The notes: a model not told the origin generated them from the letters alone. Shown: positions 18,015 through 27,225, numbered from the stretch's first letter. The stretch is 40,340 nt of DNA from JAJZMA01 sp021850405 (GCA_027365835.1 DAHXLU010000003.1:1-40340), one strand, 5' to 3'. Numbers and translations: made by a program.

Positions 18015-18992
18015 CTAATCTGCAAACACGTGATGGAAGGGGTACCACTGCTCTGGCTCTGCCAGCACCTCTACCTCTATCGCAGTCGCCACACGCTGCA
18101 TGAGCTGCTGGTCAGTCTCGCCCGCACCAGGCTCCAGTGGGGGAAACACGATTATCTCAAACGCACCATTTTTTCTACGGGAGCAGACGGGAAAGACCCT
18201 GCGGCCAGTGCTGCGCGCCAGCCATGCAGGTGCCGAGCTAAAGAGCACCCTGCCTCCACAATAATCTACCGGCACCGTGTGCCCAGCACTCGGGATATCA
18301 CACAGAAGTGCCACAAACCTCCCCATCCCGATTGCCCGGAACAGGCCCCTGGCGGCATGATGAGGTGTATAAAGTTCGAGGCCATTTCCAGCTCTCGCCC
18401 ACACGACAAGGTCGTTCACTGGGCCCAGGGTGGCCATCACGGTGGTAAGGGCTATGCCATGAGCCTGGGCCACATTGGCGGCCATGTCCCAGGTGCCGTA
18501 GTGCGTGAGTGCGAGGATTCCCCCCTTCCCTTCCCGGACGTCATCCAGCACCGGCTCTATGCCTGCTACATGGGACATGGCAAGGACAGCGTCCCGAGAC
18601 AGGCCCAGGGCCCAGATAAAATCCAGCGAGGTGCGGGCATATTCCTGAAAGGACGCACGCGACAGCTCTTTTGCCCGGCTGCGGGTAACCCCAAGCGCCC
18701 GCTGGAAGTTGGCAACGCTACGCCTGCGATGGGCCCGCATCAGCATGTAACACGCTGCACCGGTAGCGTCCGCGATGATATACCGCCCTGGGCCCATCCA
18801 TTGCAGCAACGACCGAACTCCAGCAAGCCCTGCACGAAGCACAGCAGGAGGGGTCGCACTTTCACCCGCAAGGCCTGCGACTGCCCCTTCCGCACCAGGC
18901 TGACCCACTGGTTCCGACTCTGGTAGCAGGGCCTCATCCCTGCGGCTGGTAGAGGGTCCTGCTGGGTCCTTTCCTGCTGCGCTCACATCCAT
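18015..18992 (-). CDS. Lysophospholipid/glycolipid acyltransferase, HtrB/LpxL/PatA-like
   Basis: The 325-residue product contains the H-x4-D catalytic motif HYGTWD (164-169) within GGILALTHYGTWDMAANV, a DIPSAGHTVPVDYCGG region and VFPVCSRRKNGAFEI, typical of the LpxL/HtrB/PatA superfamily that acylates lipid A or phosphatidylinositol mannosides. The N-terminal 50 residues are low complexity. The frame is open further upstream to 19400 within nuoN-like, but that part reads as shadow; ATG at 18992 is the first plausible start, with GTG at 19004 an alternative. It lies 89 nt before the glycosyltransferase gene. Confidence 0.85.
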   Translation of the reverse strand: MDVSAAGKDPAGPSTSRRDEALLPESEPVGQPGAEGAVAGLAGESATPPAVLRAGLAGVRSLLQWMGPGRYIIADATGAACYMLMRAHRRRSVANFQRALGVTRSRAKELSRASFQEYARTSLDFIWALGLSRDAVLAMSHVAGIEPVLDDVREGKGGILALTHYGTWDMAANVAQAHGIALTTVMATLGPVNDLVVWARAGNGLELYTPHHAARGLFRAIGMGRFVALLCDIPSAGHTVPVDYCGGRVLFSSAPAWLARSTGRRVFPVCSRRKNGAFEIIVFPPLEPGAGETDQQLMQRVATAIEVEVLAEPEQWYPFHHVFAD

Positions 18993-19135
18993 ATCCTCAG
19001 TCACGCCTGGGAGCCCATGGGCGGGCTGGCAAGACCGTATCTGTAACCAGAAACCAGAAAAGCAGCAGACAACGAGCGATGCCCAGGGCCGCCTCCATCC
19101 AGTCTGTTCAGGGCGATGAGTATCCGCACCACGGG

Positions 19136-20644
19136 TTACCTGCTTGCCTTTTGGGATGACCCCACCGGATGCGCCGAGACACTTGCCATGGAAGAAAGGA
19201 CCCCAGAGAGGGATGGAGCGGAGAAAAATGGGACGACGAGAGCAAGACAGCCCAGCAAGACTACGATGCCAACTGGCGACCGCCATCCTGGCATTCTCCC
19301 GGTTTGCGCCTGTACCGGGTTCCAGTATCGCTGCCCAGTCCGGACAAGAAACCAGAAGCCGATCACTGCCATAGCGCCAAAAAGTGGTACCAGAGCCCAC
19401 CCGGTACCCGATGCCACCAGCGTCTGGGCCAGGCCAATCCGGGCGAGAAAACCAAATGCAACCGGAATGCCAGCAAGGGAAAAGCCGGCCACGAGCATAC
19501 CCAGCCGCACTGCCCCCTCGGGCCCGGCCAAGCCAGCGCGGTCCCCGGCTTCCGAGGCAACAGCCAGCACAAGGAGAGCGACCCCTCCTTCACACGCAAG
19601 CGCAACCGCCGCGTCAGCTGCAGCAGTTCCTGCAGGACTGCAGGCAATAGCAAGCAGGATAAGCCCATACTGGGCGATGGCAAGTGCAGGCAGGGCAGCG
19701 CCCACCCGCTGCTGCAGCACCGCTATTGTCACGCCCGAGAGCAGCAAAAGCATCCCTGTCGCCAACAGTATGATCGCAAGCTCTGGGCGGGCCGCAATTA
19801 GTGGGGAGAGCAAAAGCAACGCCGTAATACCGGCCACCACCAGCCCGAGTGTGGGCTCCATGGCAGATACCGCTCGTCCTGCACGCAGATGTCCATGCGC
19901 CACAGCCATCCACCCAGCCAGCAACGCGACCGACGCAGCAATGAACAGGCACATTCCAAGGACGGCAGGCAGGACATATATGGTCGCAGCAGAAGGTGGA
20001 GTGCCATGCTGAGGAAATACCTCAGCTGGGCTCGCGGCTGAAAGCAGGACAAGTCCCAGGAGCAGCAGTATAAAAACAAGCTGGCTATACCGGAACCGCT
20101 CAGCTGCAGCTGTGCCAGCCCCGGTCCGCCCCTTGGGGAGCAGCGGGGCAACAAACATCAGGGAATAGATAACAGGCAGTGTCGCCAGAATGGTAAGGAG
20201 CGTACCGGCAGCCACCGTTATTGCCACCAGTAGAGTGCATATCGCAGGGAGAATCATGCGCGGGGCTGCTGCAGCCTCCTCGAGTGGGACCACAGCCACC
20301 AGGCCAGCTCCAAGCAGAAAGACCAGAAGCCCTCCCCCCAGCGCAAGCGTGTCATCAAGCAGAAAATTGCCAGCATAGAAAATAGCAGCACCACCTGGGC
20401 CGAGTGCCTGATGCAGCCCAGCACCAAAAATGGCCGCGCCCAGCACCAGCCCGGCACATAGACCAGCCTGAACCACCCGCAGGTCAACCCGCATCCAGGA
20501 AAGGATGGATCCCGCCAGCAGGAGAGCGCCCAGCAGCACAAGCGGCAGCCAGGCTTCCCACTGAAGGGAGATGGGTGCTACATGGTGGAGAGCCCTGGGC
20601 AGCACTGTGACTGGCACAGACGAAGCAAGAATGAAAGTATTCAC
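19136..20644 (-). CDS. Complex I NuoN-like antiporter-type membrane subunit, divergent
   Basis: The 502-residue, about 14-segment protein is recognisable as NuoN by FSLAGIPVAFGFLAR (388-402) and by its place after the L- and M-like genes. Normal NuoN carries Glu in segment 5 and Lys in segments 7, 8 and 12. Here only two lysines exist (K171 in a loop and one near the C-terminus), the segment-12 Lys is R402, and segments 5, 7 and 8 appear to lack charge. So proton translocation as in standard complex I is doubtful. GTG start with GGAGGG about 9 nt upstream; 6 nt after the M-like gene. Confidence 0.8.
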   Translation of the reverse strand: MNTFILASSVPVTVLPRALHHVAPISLQWEAWLPLVLLGALLLAGSILSWMRVDLRVVQAGLCAGLVLGAAIFGAGLHQALGPGGAAIFYAGNFLLDDTLALGGGLLVFLLGAGLVAVVPLEEAAAAPRMILPAICTLLVAITVAAGTLLTILATLPVIYSLMFVAPLLPKGRTGAGTAAAERFRYSQLVFILLLLGLVLLSAASPAEVFPQHGTPPSAATIYVLPAVLGMCLFIAASVALLAGWMAVAHGHLRAGRAVSAMEPTLGLVVAGITALLLLSPLIAARPELAIILLATGMLLLLSGVTIAVLQQRVGAALPALAIAQYGLILLAIACSPAGTAAADAAVALACEGGVALLVLAVASEAGDRAGLAGPEGAVRLGMLVAGFSLAGIPVAFGFLARIGLAQTLVASGTGWALVPLFGAMAVIGFWFLVRTGQRYWNPVQAQTGRMPGWRSPVGIVVLLGCLALVVPFFSAPSLSGVLSSMASVSAHPVGSSQKASR

Positions 20645-20650
20645 TGCCGG

Positions 20651-22267
20651 CTACCCTCCGAGCCTGGCAAGTATGGTTGCCATCCCATTCCCCACCATCT
20701 CGGTGAGGAGCCCTGGGAAGATGCCAAACAGAACCATGCCAATCAGTATGGGAGATACAACCGCAAGCTCCCGGGCACTTGCATCTGGAGCCTGGACCGA
20801 TTCCTCCCCACCCGGGCGCAGCTGCAGCGCCCCCATCCTGGCAAAACCCACAACGTGCAGCAGAAAGCCGGCAAGCAGTACAAGTGTGAGAATCCGGTCA
20901 GCAAATAGGCCCCCACTTATGATCAGGAGAAGCCCGAGAAATGTAGACATGAATGGCACTCCTGCCGCAGACAGGAGCGCCAGCAACCCCAGGCGCGCAA
21001 ATACCGGTCCATGGACAAAGAATGCCTCCAGTTCTGTCGCCCGCCTGGCAGCGGCACGCTCGTCAAAGGCAGCACTCAGCAGGGTGAGCAGGCCAACCGT
21101 AAGCGCAGCCCCACAGAGCATGAATACCGAGCCAGTTAGCGCGATGGAAGTTTGAACACCAAACGCAAAGATAACCGCCCCAAAAAGCAGTAGCGCAGCA
21201 GAGACCGCAGCAGCCCTGGGCGAGGAAGACACAACTGCCCGGATCCCAGCCCACAGCGCCGTAAGAGAGCCAATGAGCGCAAGCACCAGATGCATGTGTG
21301 CCGCTGCGGTCGCAAAGAGCCCAAGATCCACCCGAAGGACCAGGTACAGTGCAACTGAAGGGACAACGGCCAGAAGAACCATCCTGGTGCCCAGCCAGGA
21401 CCTTGCCGAAGGAAACTGCAGTGGATAGAGTGGGATGAGCGGCACCATGATTGCTGCGCCAACAAAAGTGAGCCAGAACGCAACCATCATGATGGCCGGG
21501 TGGAGCGTGCTCAGGGCTGGACCCACTGACCCAGATCTGGTCAGCACTACCTGAAGCAGGATTCCGCAGGGAAACGCCGTAGCTGCCACCATGGAGCGGA
21601 GCGCAAGACTGCGCCACGGGGCCCCGCCGGATTCAGCATCCCTGCGCCGCAGGCCAGGACTTGCCCATATAAGCCCGGCTATGGATGGCAGGAAGAGAGC
21701 CCAGAATGCAACAAGCAGCACCAGATTTATGGAGCACAACAACCCAACTACGCAAAAAACAACAGCCAGCAGGGAAAGACAGTACAGTTTTACCCGCTCT
21801 CCTACTTTCCAGGTGCTGAGTGCGACACCAAAAAGAATGAGCATCAGCACGGCCAGAACCGGTATTGAAATGCCATCCAGCCCAACCTGATAGTCCACAG
21901 GTACAACCCCACCACTCCACCAGTGGTACGTCTCCTCAAAAACATAATTGGTTCCAGGGGCAGACAGATTGGTTATCTGGCTCCATACGGCATAGAGCGC
22001 AAGGATTGCTGCCACCCCAACGCCGAAAAATGTTGCCAGCCGCATCCTGCGCTGCCAGTCGGCACTCCGCTCGGGAAAGAGGAGGACAAGCAGAAACGCA
22101 ACCGCAGGAGCAAGCAGACTGGTGGACACGAGAATAGTGGGAAATGAACCGCTGCCTGTAGTCGCAGGCGAAGACACGGCAGGAGCCGGCGGAGTAGCAA
22201 CTGCCGTCGCTGCAGCGGCCAGGAGCGGATGCAGACCCTGGTACAAACTGGTGTACATGCCACTCAC
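20651..22267 (-). CDS. Complex I NuoM-like antiporter-type membrane subunit, divergent
   Basis: The 538-residue product has an Ala/Pro/Ser-rich N-terminus and about 14 membrane segments. VGLDGISIPVL (128-138) matches the GVDGIS signature of NuoM. MVPLIPLYPLQFPSA (274-288) matches the usual KVPLFPFHTWLPDA, with the essential Lys as M274 and His as Y281. The segment-5 Glu (FELM) is A190, the segment-8 Lys (LLKMG) is A300 and the segment-12 Glu (GEFL) is L446. GTG start overlaps the L-like stop by 4 nt (GTGA). Confidence 0.82.
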   Translation of the reverse strand: MSGMYTSLYQGLHPLLAAAATAVATPPAPAVSSPATTGSGSFPTILVSTSLLAPAVAFLLVLLFPERSADWQRRMRLATFFGVGVAAILALYAVWSQITNLSAPGTNYVFEETYHWWSGGVVPVDYQVGLDGISIPVLAVLMLILFGVALSTWKVGERVKLYCLSLLAVVFCVVGLLCSINLVLLVAFWALFLPSIAGLIWASPGLRRRDAESGGAPWRSLALRSMVAATAFPCGILLQVVLTRSGSVGPALSTLHPAIMMVAFWLTFVGAAIMVPLIPLYPLQFPSARSWLGTRMVLLAVVPSVALYLVLRVDLGLFATAAAHMHLVLALIGSLTALWAGIRAVVSSSPRAAAVSAALLLFGAVIFAFGVQTSIALTGSVFMLCGAALTVGLLTLLSAAFDERAAARRATELEAFFVHGPVFARLGLLALLSAAGVPFMSTFLGLLLIISGGLFADRILTLVLLAGFLLHVVGFARMGALQLRPGGEESVQAPDASARELAVVSPILIGMVLFGIFPGLLTEMVGNGMATILARLGG

Positions 22268-24273
22268 AGTGCTGCCCCTGTATGTGCAGCAACAAGTGTT
22301 CCAAAGAGCAGAAGGACGAACACAAGCACCACAACACCGACCAGCGCTACGCGCACGGTGCTCTCTCGGTGCTCCTCTCCTGATGATCTGGAATCATCAT
22401 GCGGCTCCAGCTCTAGCCTTGATAGCCCGCCAGCTACGGCACCTGCAACTTCTGCCATAGCGTCGACCAGTACTGCCTCAACCGCACTTTCTGCGGCAAA
22501 GACCGCTGTGGCAACCCCAGAATCCATGGCCGCAACCCAGCGCAGGGGTGCTGGGGTCCTCACCGGAGCAGGGGTTCTGGCACCACGTCCAGCCCAGGCC
22601 AGCCATCCTCCAGCAACAGCGGCAAGCACCTCAAGCACGTAGGCAACAGGCAGGGGGCCATCGACCGTAAGCGGTGCTGGTGCTGCCAGCTGGCGGGCGA
22701 GCGGACCACCCCATGGGACCAGCAGCAGCCCCACGATGAGCATCAGGAAAAACAGCAGAACTGGATACAACCGTCTGGTATCTGAAACATCGACAATCCG
22801 GTCCAGGCGGAAACCCCGCCTGAATGCAGCAAACGCTGGCTGGCGCATCCGGAGTACCGCTGCAACCATGGCCGCTGGCAGCAGGACCATGGCGCCAAGA
22901 ACCGCAACAAGGAAAAACCACTGCCAGAAGCCAGGAACGGCAGCAGCCCCACGCGATCCCCGGTCTACCATTATTGCGGATAGCACGGCCCCGCCCGACC
23001 ACCACGCTGCAGTTGGCACTACCCCGGCAGCCGCAAGAAGGCCCGCCCGCGAGAGTTCCGCAACCCAGGGAGCACGACGCGCCACCTCAGCTATATCTCC
23101 GCTGTCATGGGAGCGGAAGGTGCGTACCAGCAGATATGTGGTCGTGTAAGCAAATGTCACTGCCACCACTGCGCAAAGCAGCGCAATTTCAGCATCCACA
23201 ACTCCTCCGCAGGCAAGCGCCACAACCGAGACCCCAAAGAGAAAACGGCCCCCTGCAGAGACAAGCGCCATAGTCTCCCTCTCCCGCAGCGCTCCGACAG
23301 TACCGTCAACCACTGCTACGACACCAGCGAGCCCGAGTACCACGGCGAGCCCAGGGGTCACCGCGAAAAGGGGAGCAAACCGTACCAGCAGGGTGATGGC
23401 TGGAACATAAAAGCCAAGCCCAATAGCGGCTGAAGAGATTGCGCCAGGAGCCTTTTCAAAAGAGCTGTACAGTCTCCGGAACGGTACTATTCCAGCACGG
23501 AGCCACACCGCAGCAAGTACTGCCAGGCCCAGCCCCCACTCTGTCTTTATCCCAACCCCCGGCACCTCCCGCAGTGGCAATAGAAAGAGCGCCTGCAATC
23601 TGCCAAAGTCAAACGGATCTGCTGCACTCTCTCCTGCTGGCAGGATCGTTGAGGTGACAAGTGAGGCCGAATATTTGTACACCACAATGGCAAGCACGAG
23701 CACCATCACAAGGACAGCTGCCACCTGGACCACCACTGCAAGTCGCCATCTGGCTGCCATCGCCGCATCCACCCTGCCGACAGCCAGGACCGGCAGGGAA
23801 GCAGCTGAAACCCCCCACGCAATAAGGAGCGTAAGAAGATTGGGGGCAGCGACGGAAGCCATCGCTCCCAGAAACAGCAGCTGGAGCGCAACTGTATGTC
23901 GGCGCAGCCCTTCGTCTGCCCGCAGGTTCCTGAAACAGGCCAGCTGTGCCAGGAACGCGGCCCACGAGATGACCAGCGCTGCAGACACCGAAAAACCATC
24001 TGCACGAACACCAATCTGCCCCACGAACGTAGATATGTCGAGCCCGCCCAAAGCATGCTGATAAGGAGTAAAAGACCACAGCGTGATCACAGACTGGAAC
24101 ACTGGCAGATTCGGATTCAGATAGTGATACATGAAAAAAATCAGTGCCAGTAGTGCGGTAGCCAGGGTCCCCAGTGTGGCTGCCCGTGCGCCTGCCCGCG
24201 CGTCGTCTACCAGGTAGGCAAGGAGAAGCCCGCCAAGTGGGGTCAGTGTCACCGCCCAGGCAAGATCATTCAT
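22264..24273 (-). CDS. Complex I NuoL-like antiporter-type membrane subunit, divergent
   Basis: A 669-residue protein with about 15-16 membrane segments and a long C-terminal extension, as in NuoL. Alignable motifs: LLIAWGVSAASL (149-160) for the usual GWEGVGLSSY, with Glu now G154; LRAGIVPFRRLY (258-269) for GKSAQxPLxxWLP, with Lys as R259; and AAAGVVPTAAWWSGGAVL (414-431) for xxAGIPPxxxFxSKDEIL, with Lys-Asp now Gly-Gly. The SALIHAATM histidine is also absent. ATG overlaps the stop of the K-like gene by 4 nt. Confidence 0.82.
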   Translation of the reverse strand: MNDLAWAVTLTPLGGLLLAYLVDDARAGARAATLGTLATALLALIFFMYHYLNPNLPVFQSVITLWSFTPYQHALGGLDISTFVGQIGVRADGFSVSAALVISWAAFLAQLACFRNLRADEGLRRHTVALQLLFLGAMASVAAPNLLTLLIAWGVSAASLPVLAVGRVDAAMAARWRLAVVVQVAAVLVMVLVLAIVVYKYSASLVTSTILPAGESAADPFDFGRLQALFLLPLREVPGVGIKTEWGLGLAVLAAVWLRAGIVPFRRLYSSFEKAPGAISSAAIGLGFYVPAITLLVRFAPLFAVTPGLAVVLGLAGVVAVVDGTVGALRERETMALVSAGGRFLFGVSVVALACGGVVDAEIALLCAVVAVTFAYTTTYLLVRTFRSHDSGDIAEVARRAPWVAELSRAGLLAAAGVVPTAAWWSGGAVLSAIMVDRGSRGAAAVPGFWQWFFLVAVLGAMVLLPAAMVAAVLRMRQPAFAAFRRGFRLDRIVDVSDTRRLYPVLLFFLMLIVGLLLVPWGGPLARQLAAPAPLTVDGPLPVAYVLEVLAAVAGGWLAWAGRGARTPAPVRTPAPLRWVAAMDSGVATAVFAAESAVEAVLVDAMAEVAGAVAGGLSRLELEPHDDSRSSGEEHRESTVRVALVGVVVLVFVLLLFGTLVAAHTGAAL

Positions 24274-24569
24274 TTTGGCGACCCATCCTTGCTGTCCCGA
24301 TGCAGGCTCCAGCGAACCACCATTCCTGCGCCACCAAGCGAAAAGACGACCATGCCAGCAGAGAGGCAGAGCACAAGTGCCACCATCGGGTCGAGAAAGT
24401 GGTGCTGCGTGAGCAGGTCTCCGCCAGCTGCGGTCAGGGCAAGCCCAAGCCCCCCAATCGCCCCTGCCACGCTACCAGCCCAGGCATCCTCCCTCAAAAG
24501 AAGACAGAAGACTCCTATAGCAACCAGCACAAGGCCGTCCACCAGCAACAGCAGGGACGTAGATGTCAA
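24270..24569 (-). CDS. Complex I NuoK-like small membrane subunit, divergent
   Basis: Length (99 aa) and three hydrophobic segments match NuoK. Standard NuoK has two buried glutamates; at these places the protein reads SVAGAIGGLG (33-42) and LSAGMVVFSLGG (69-80), with no acidic residue. Start is TTG at 24569, overlapping the J-like stop (TTGA), with GGAGG about 6 nt upstream. The open frame extends much further upstream but overlaps the J-like gene in another frame, so I reject the longer form. Confidence 0.72.
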   Translation of the reverse strand: MTSTSLLLLVDGLVLVAIGVFCLLLREDAWAGSVAGAIGGLGLALTAAGGDLLTQHHFLDPMVALVLCLSAGMVVFSLGGAGMVVRWSLHRDSKDGSPK

Positions 24570-25171
24570 GATGCTCCTCCCCTCCTGCCTTCCCTGCGCA
24601 CGTGAGCGCTTTGTCTGTCCTGCCGCCGCTTGCGATTCCGCTCGGCCAGGTCCTGGAGTCTGCGCTCCTTGTGCAGGTGGACCCGTTCCTCCTGGGACTC
24701 GACAAAAAACAGGATCCCAACCCCACCCAGCGCCAGCGCGGCAAGGGCAGCAAACAGGACCGTCCATCCGTTTGACACCGACACTGACCCTGAGGGCGCA
24801 CCGTGCACAGCGAAGAATGACAGCAACAGCAGACCAGACACAAAAAGGCAAAGCAGAGAGAGCACGATTGTGACTGGCCCCCATCCTGCCTGCACCAGCC
24901 TTTTGCGACCATGATCCCTGTACCTGCGCGAGTGAATCCCAAAGACCGCTGGATCCAGGGAGTGGGCAACTGCAGCAGCGGCCACAATTGCGAGAAAGGC
25001 GCCGAACCCGAGCAGACCGAGCTGCCACGACACGAGTAGCAGCAGGAGAATGCAGCCAGAAAGCGCCATGACCATCATGGCAGCAAAGAGACGCCGGGAT
25101 ACTGGACTCAGTGCTGCTATCACAGCCGAGGCTACCAGGAAAAAAGAGACAGGAATTGCCAGTACTGTCAT
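24566..25171 (-). CDS. Complex I NuoJ-like membrane subunit, divergent
   Basis: A 201-residue protein with four or five hydrophobic segments (about 4-21, 28-50, 52-70, 97-121, 136-156) and a strongly basic C-terminal tail (about 160-201). Position directly before the K-, L-, M- and N-like genes is the main reason for calling it NuoJ-like. The N-terminal ALSPVSRRLFAAMMVMALSG resembles the NuoJ region around segment 2. ATG at 25171 has AGGA about 10 nt upstream. A -10 element (25243-25248) suggests this is the first gene of the Nuo-like operon. Confidence 0.65.
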   Translation of the reverse strand: MTVLAIPVSFFLVASAVIAALSPVSRRLFAAMMVMALSGCILLLLLVSWQLGLLGFGAFLAIVAAAAVAHSLDPAVFGIHSRRYRDHGRKRLVQAGWGPVTIVLSLLCLFVSGLLLLSFFAVHGAPSGSVSVSNGWTVLFAALAALALGGVGILFFVESQEERVHLHKERRLQDLAERNRKRRQDRQSAHVRREGRRGGAS

Positions 25172-25242
25172 CCGGATACGTCCTGGGCCCTTCCTGGCTC
25201 TGCCAGCTGCGGCTTGGGGTAAAACATGGCCATAGGGGCCTC

Positions 25243-25248
25243 ATTGTA
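25243..25248 (-). promoter_or_regulatory. Candidate -10 element for the Nuo-like operon
   Basis: TACAAT on the minus strand predicts a start near 25236 and a leader of about 65 nt before the J-like gene. No convincing -35 is seen. The same hexamer fits the SRP RNA promoter. The 200-nt gap holds nothing else that I recognise. Confidence 0.4.
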
Positions 25249-25371
25249 AGACAGACAGGGAGCTCCTCATCTGGAGAAAGCAGGAACTGTGTCTGGGCCA
25301 GCGGGCAATCCCTTCATTTCCCAGCCGGCGGCTCATCGACCAGCATGCCCAGGAGCCAGGACAGCTCCCCC

Positions 25372-25740
25372 CTAGAGAGCATCCCGGTCCCTGTGGTCTC
25401 TGTCCGCCAAGGGCATCCTCGTACGGATGGGCCTCACGGCAGGCACATACTCAACCACAGATGTCAGGGCCGCTCCCAGCAGCAGCACAATCATCCCAAA
25501 CAGCATGAGCGGATTCAGTTCCCATCCGAGCAGGGGAATGGAAAGGGACCAGAGAGACCCAGGACGGTTTGTCTCCCAGACAAGGCCAGTCAGCGCCACA
25601 AGCGCACCAAGGGCAGGAAGGAGTTTGGGAAGGTCTCCCTCCAGATAGACTGACCGGAAAGCACACGCCAGCCAGATGGAGCAGCCCAGCGCCAGGAGGC
25701 AGCCAGCAATCACTCCAGAAAGGGTTATACCGGCGCTCAT
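25372..25740 (-). CDS. Small membrane protein, unknown
   Basis: 122 residues with three hydrophobic segments (about 4-26, 37-55 and 72-95) and a basic, charged C-terminal tail. I do not recognise a family. VWETNRPGSLWSLSIPLLGW between segments 2 and 3 is the most distinctive part. The frame extends to ATG 25788, which would add 16 Gly/Arg-rich residues; neither start has a clear Shine-Dalgarno. It lies between mnmA (97 nt) and the Nuo-like operon (200 nt), the same strand. Confidence 0.6.
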   Translation of the reverse strand: MSAGITLSGVIAGCLLALGCSIWLACAFRSVYLEGDLPKLLPALGALVALTGLVWETNRPGSLWSLSIPLLGWELNPLMLFGMIVLLLGAALTSVVEYVPAVRPIRTRMPLADRDHRDRDAL

Positions 25741-25836
25741 GGCCCGGAGACCCTGGCCACCGCGCAAGCGGCCTCCCATGCGGCCCATGCGGCCATAGGA
25801 AACAATGTCCAGTCAGCAGCGCCGCAGGAGAGGTTC

Positions 25837-27090
25837 TCAGTCACCGATTGCCCCCACGATTCCCCCTCCAAGCACTTCATCGCCAGCATAAAGCACAGCT
25901 GACTGCCCCGGAGAGGCGCCAAAGACCGGCTCTTCCGAACTGAGCTGCACAAGCCCCCAGGCCGATGACCGCCCGTCATCCCTGCCCACTGGCCCGTTTG
26001 CCCAAACTGCCATCTGCTGCACACCGGCCTGTTCCCTGGTTTCACTGTCCACCAGCATTGGGACCGGGGAGGCATGGCTTCTCAGCTGAACGCCAACCCT
26101 GGTCCCTGGAGCTGGAGCCACCCCCGCTGTCCAGCGGCAGTCGGAAAGCGCGAGGCGGCGATGCCCCAGAGATGAGCGTGGCCCCACCACCACCTGATTG
26201 CGCTCCATGTCCAGGGCAAGAACGTAGAAAAGCTCTCCTGTCCCCCCCACAGCAGCCGGGCCGAGCCGCCGCCGCTGCCCAACGGTGTAGCGGTAGAGGC
26301 CCTGGTGCTGCCCCAGTACCCTCCCACTCTCGTCAACGATGTCACCTTCCCCTAGCGTCATGCCCAGCCTTTGCTCAAGATGGGAAGAGAGGGTGTCTGC
26401 CACAAAGCACAGATCCTGCGATTCAGGCTTGCCCGCCACTGGAAGGGCGCTGGCCATCGCCAGCTGGCGCACCTTCCGCTTGGCTTCCATGGCTCCGAGT
26501 GGAAACACTGCAGCAGACAGCTGCTCCTGGTCCAGCCGGTAGAGAGTGTAGGACTGATCCTTGGCCGCATCTGCCGCCCGATGGAGCGTCGAAAAGGGCC
26601 CCCTGGTACCAACCCTGGCATAGTGACCCGTTGCCAGGTGTGTCGCGCCCAGCTGCCTCACCGCCCGGAGCAGCTCCCCAAACTTTATCCTCTGGTTGCA
26701 GTGGACACATGGATTGGGAGTGCGTCCAGCAGCGTACTCGGCCTCGAACGGCTCAACTACACTGCGCTCGAAAGACTCCTTCATGTTCCATATGTAATGC
26801 CTTATTCCAAGGCGATGCGCCACCCTTCTGGCGTCATCTGCAGCTTCAACTGAGCAGCATCCCCGGTCCTTGACCACCTCTGGTGCCATGTCCCAGAGCG
26901 AGAGGGTGACACCAAAGACCGAAAAACCACCCGCCACCAGAAGGCTTGCCGCCACACTTGAGTCCACACCGCCGGACAGGGCAACCGCTACAGTTGCATC
27001 CCTTGGCAGGAGAGACAGCGGATCAGCGGGCACCACTGCATCGCCATGCAACCACGCCCTCTCCACCTGGGGGGAGCCCAGGGTCGTCAT
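25837..27090 (-). CDS. mnmA: tRNA-specific 2-thiouridylase MnmA
   Basis: MnmA thiolates uridine 34 of tRNAs for Lys, Glu and Gln with ATP and a persulfide. The 417-residue protein shows the PP-loop SGGVDSS (39-45), the first catalytic Cys in PNPCVHCNQRIKFG (C131), the second in KPESQDLCFV (C228), GQHQGLYRYTVGQRRRLG in the central domain and a C-terminal beta-barrel. The frame runs up to 27189 but ATG at 27090 has GGAAGG 6 nt upstream and fits the family start. The gene follows secDF by about 135 nt on the same strand. Confidence 0.95.
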   Translation of the reverse strand: MTTLGSPQVERAWLHGDAVVPADPLSLLPRDATVAVALSGGVDSSVAASLLVAGGFSVFGVTLSLWDMAPEVVKDRGCCSVEAADDARRVAHRLGIRHYIWNMKESFERSVVEPFEAEYAAGRTPNPCVHCNQRIKFGELLRAVRQLGATHLATGHYARVGTRGPFSTLHRAADAAKDQSYTLYRLDQEQLSAAVFPLGAMEAKRKVRQLAMASALPVAGKPESQDLCFVADTLSSHLEQRLGMTLGEGDIVDESGRVLGQHQGLYRYTVGQRRRLGPAAVGGTGELFYVLALDMERNQVVVGPRSSLGHRRLALSDCRWTAGVAPAPGTRVGVQLRSHASPVPMLVDSETREQAGVQQMAVWANGPVGRDDGRSSAWGLVQLSSEEPVFGASPGQSAVLYAGDEVLGGGIVGAIGD

Positions 27091-27225
27091 CTGCAACCTT
27101 CCGGCATGCAGATGTCCCACGGCCCCACAAGGCAGGCATGCAGTGCCGCTGGTGCTCTTCCTCCCCACCATATAGTCATGGGAGAACATTGCCAGGAATC
27201 AGCTAGACGAGCCACGGTTCCTATA

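Noticed and set aside
18993..19400. N-terminal extension of the acyltransferase
   Set aside because: It overlaps the NuoN-like gene and is Cys/Trp-rich without pattern; no ribosome site.
24570..25244. Long upstream extension of the NuoK-like frame
   Set aside because: It is the out-of-frame shadow of the NuoJ-like gene; NuoK has about 100 residues and a TTG with a good ribosome site fits.
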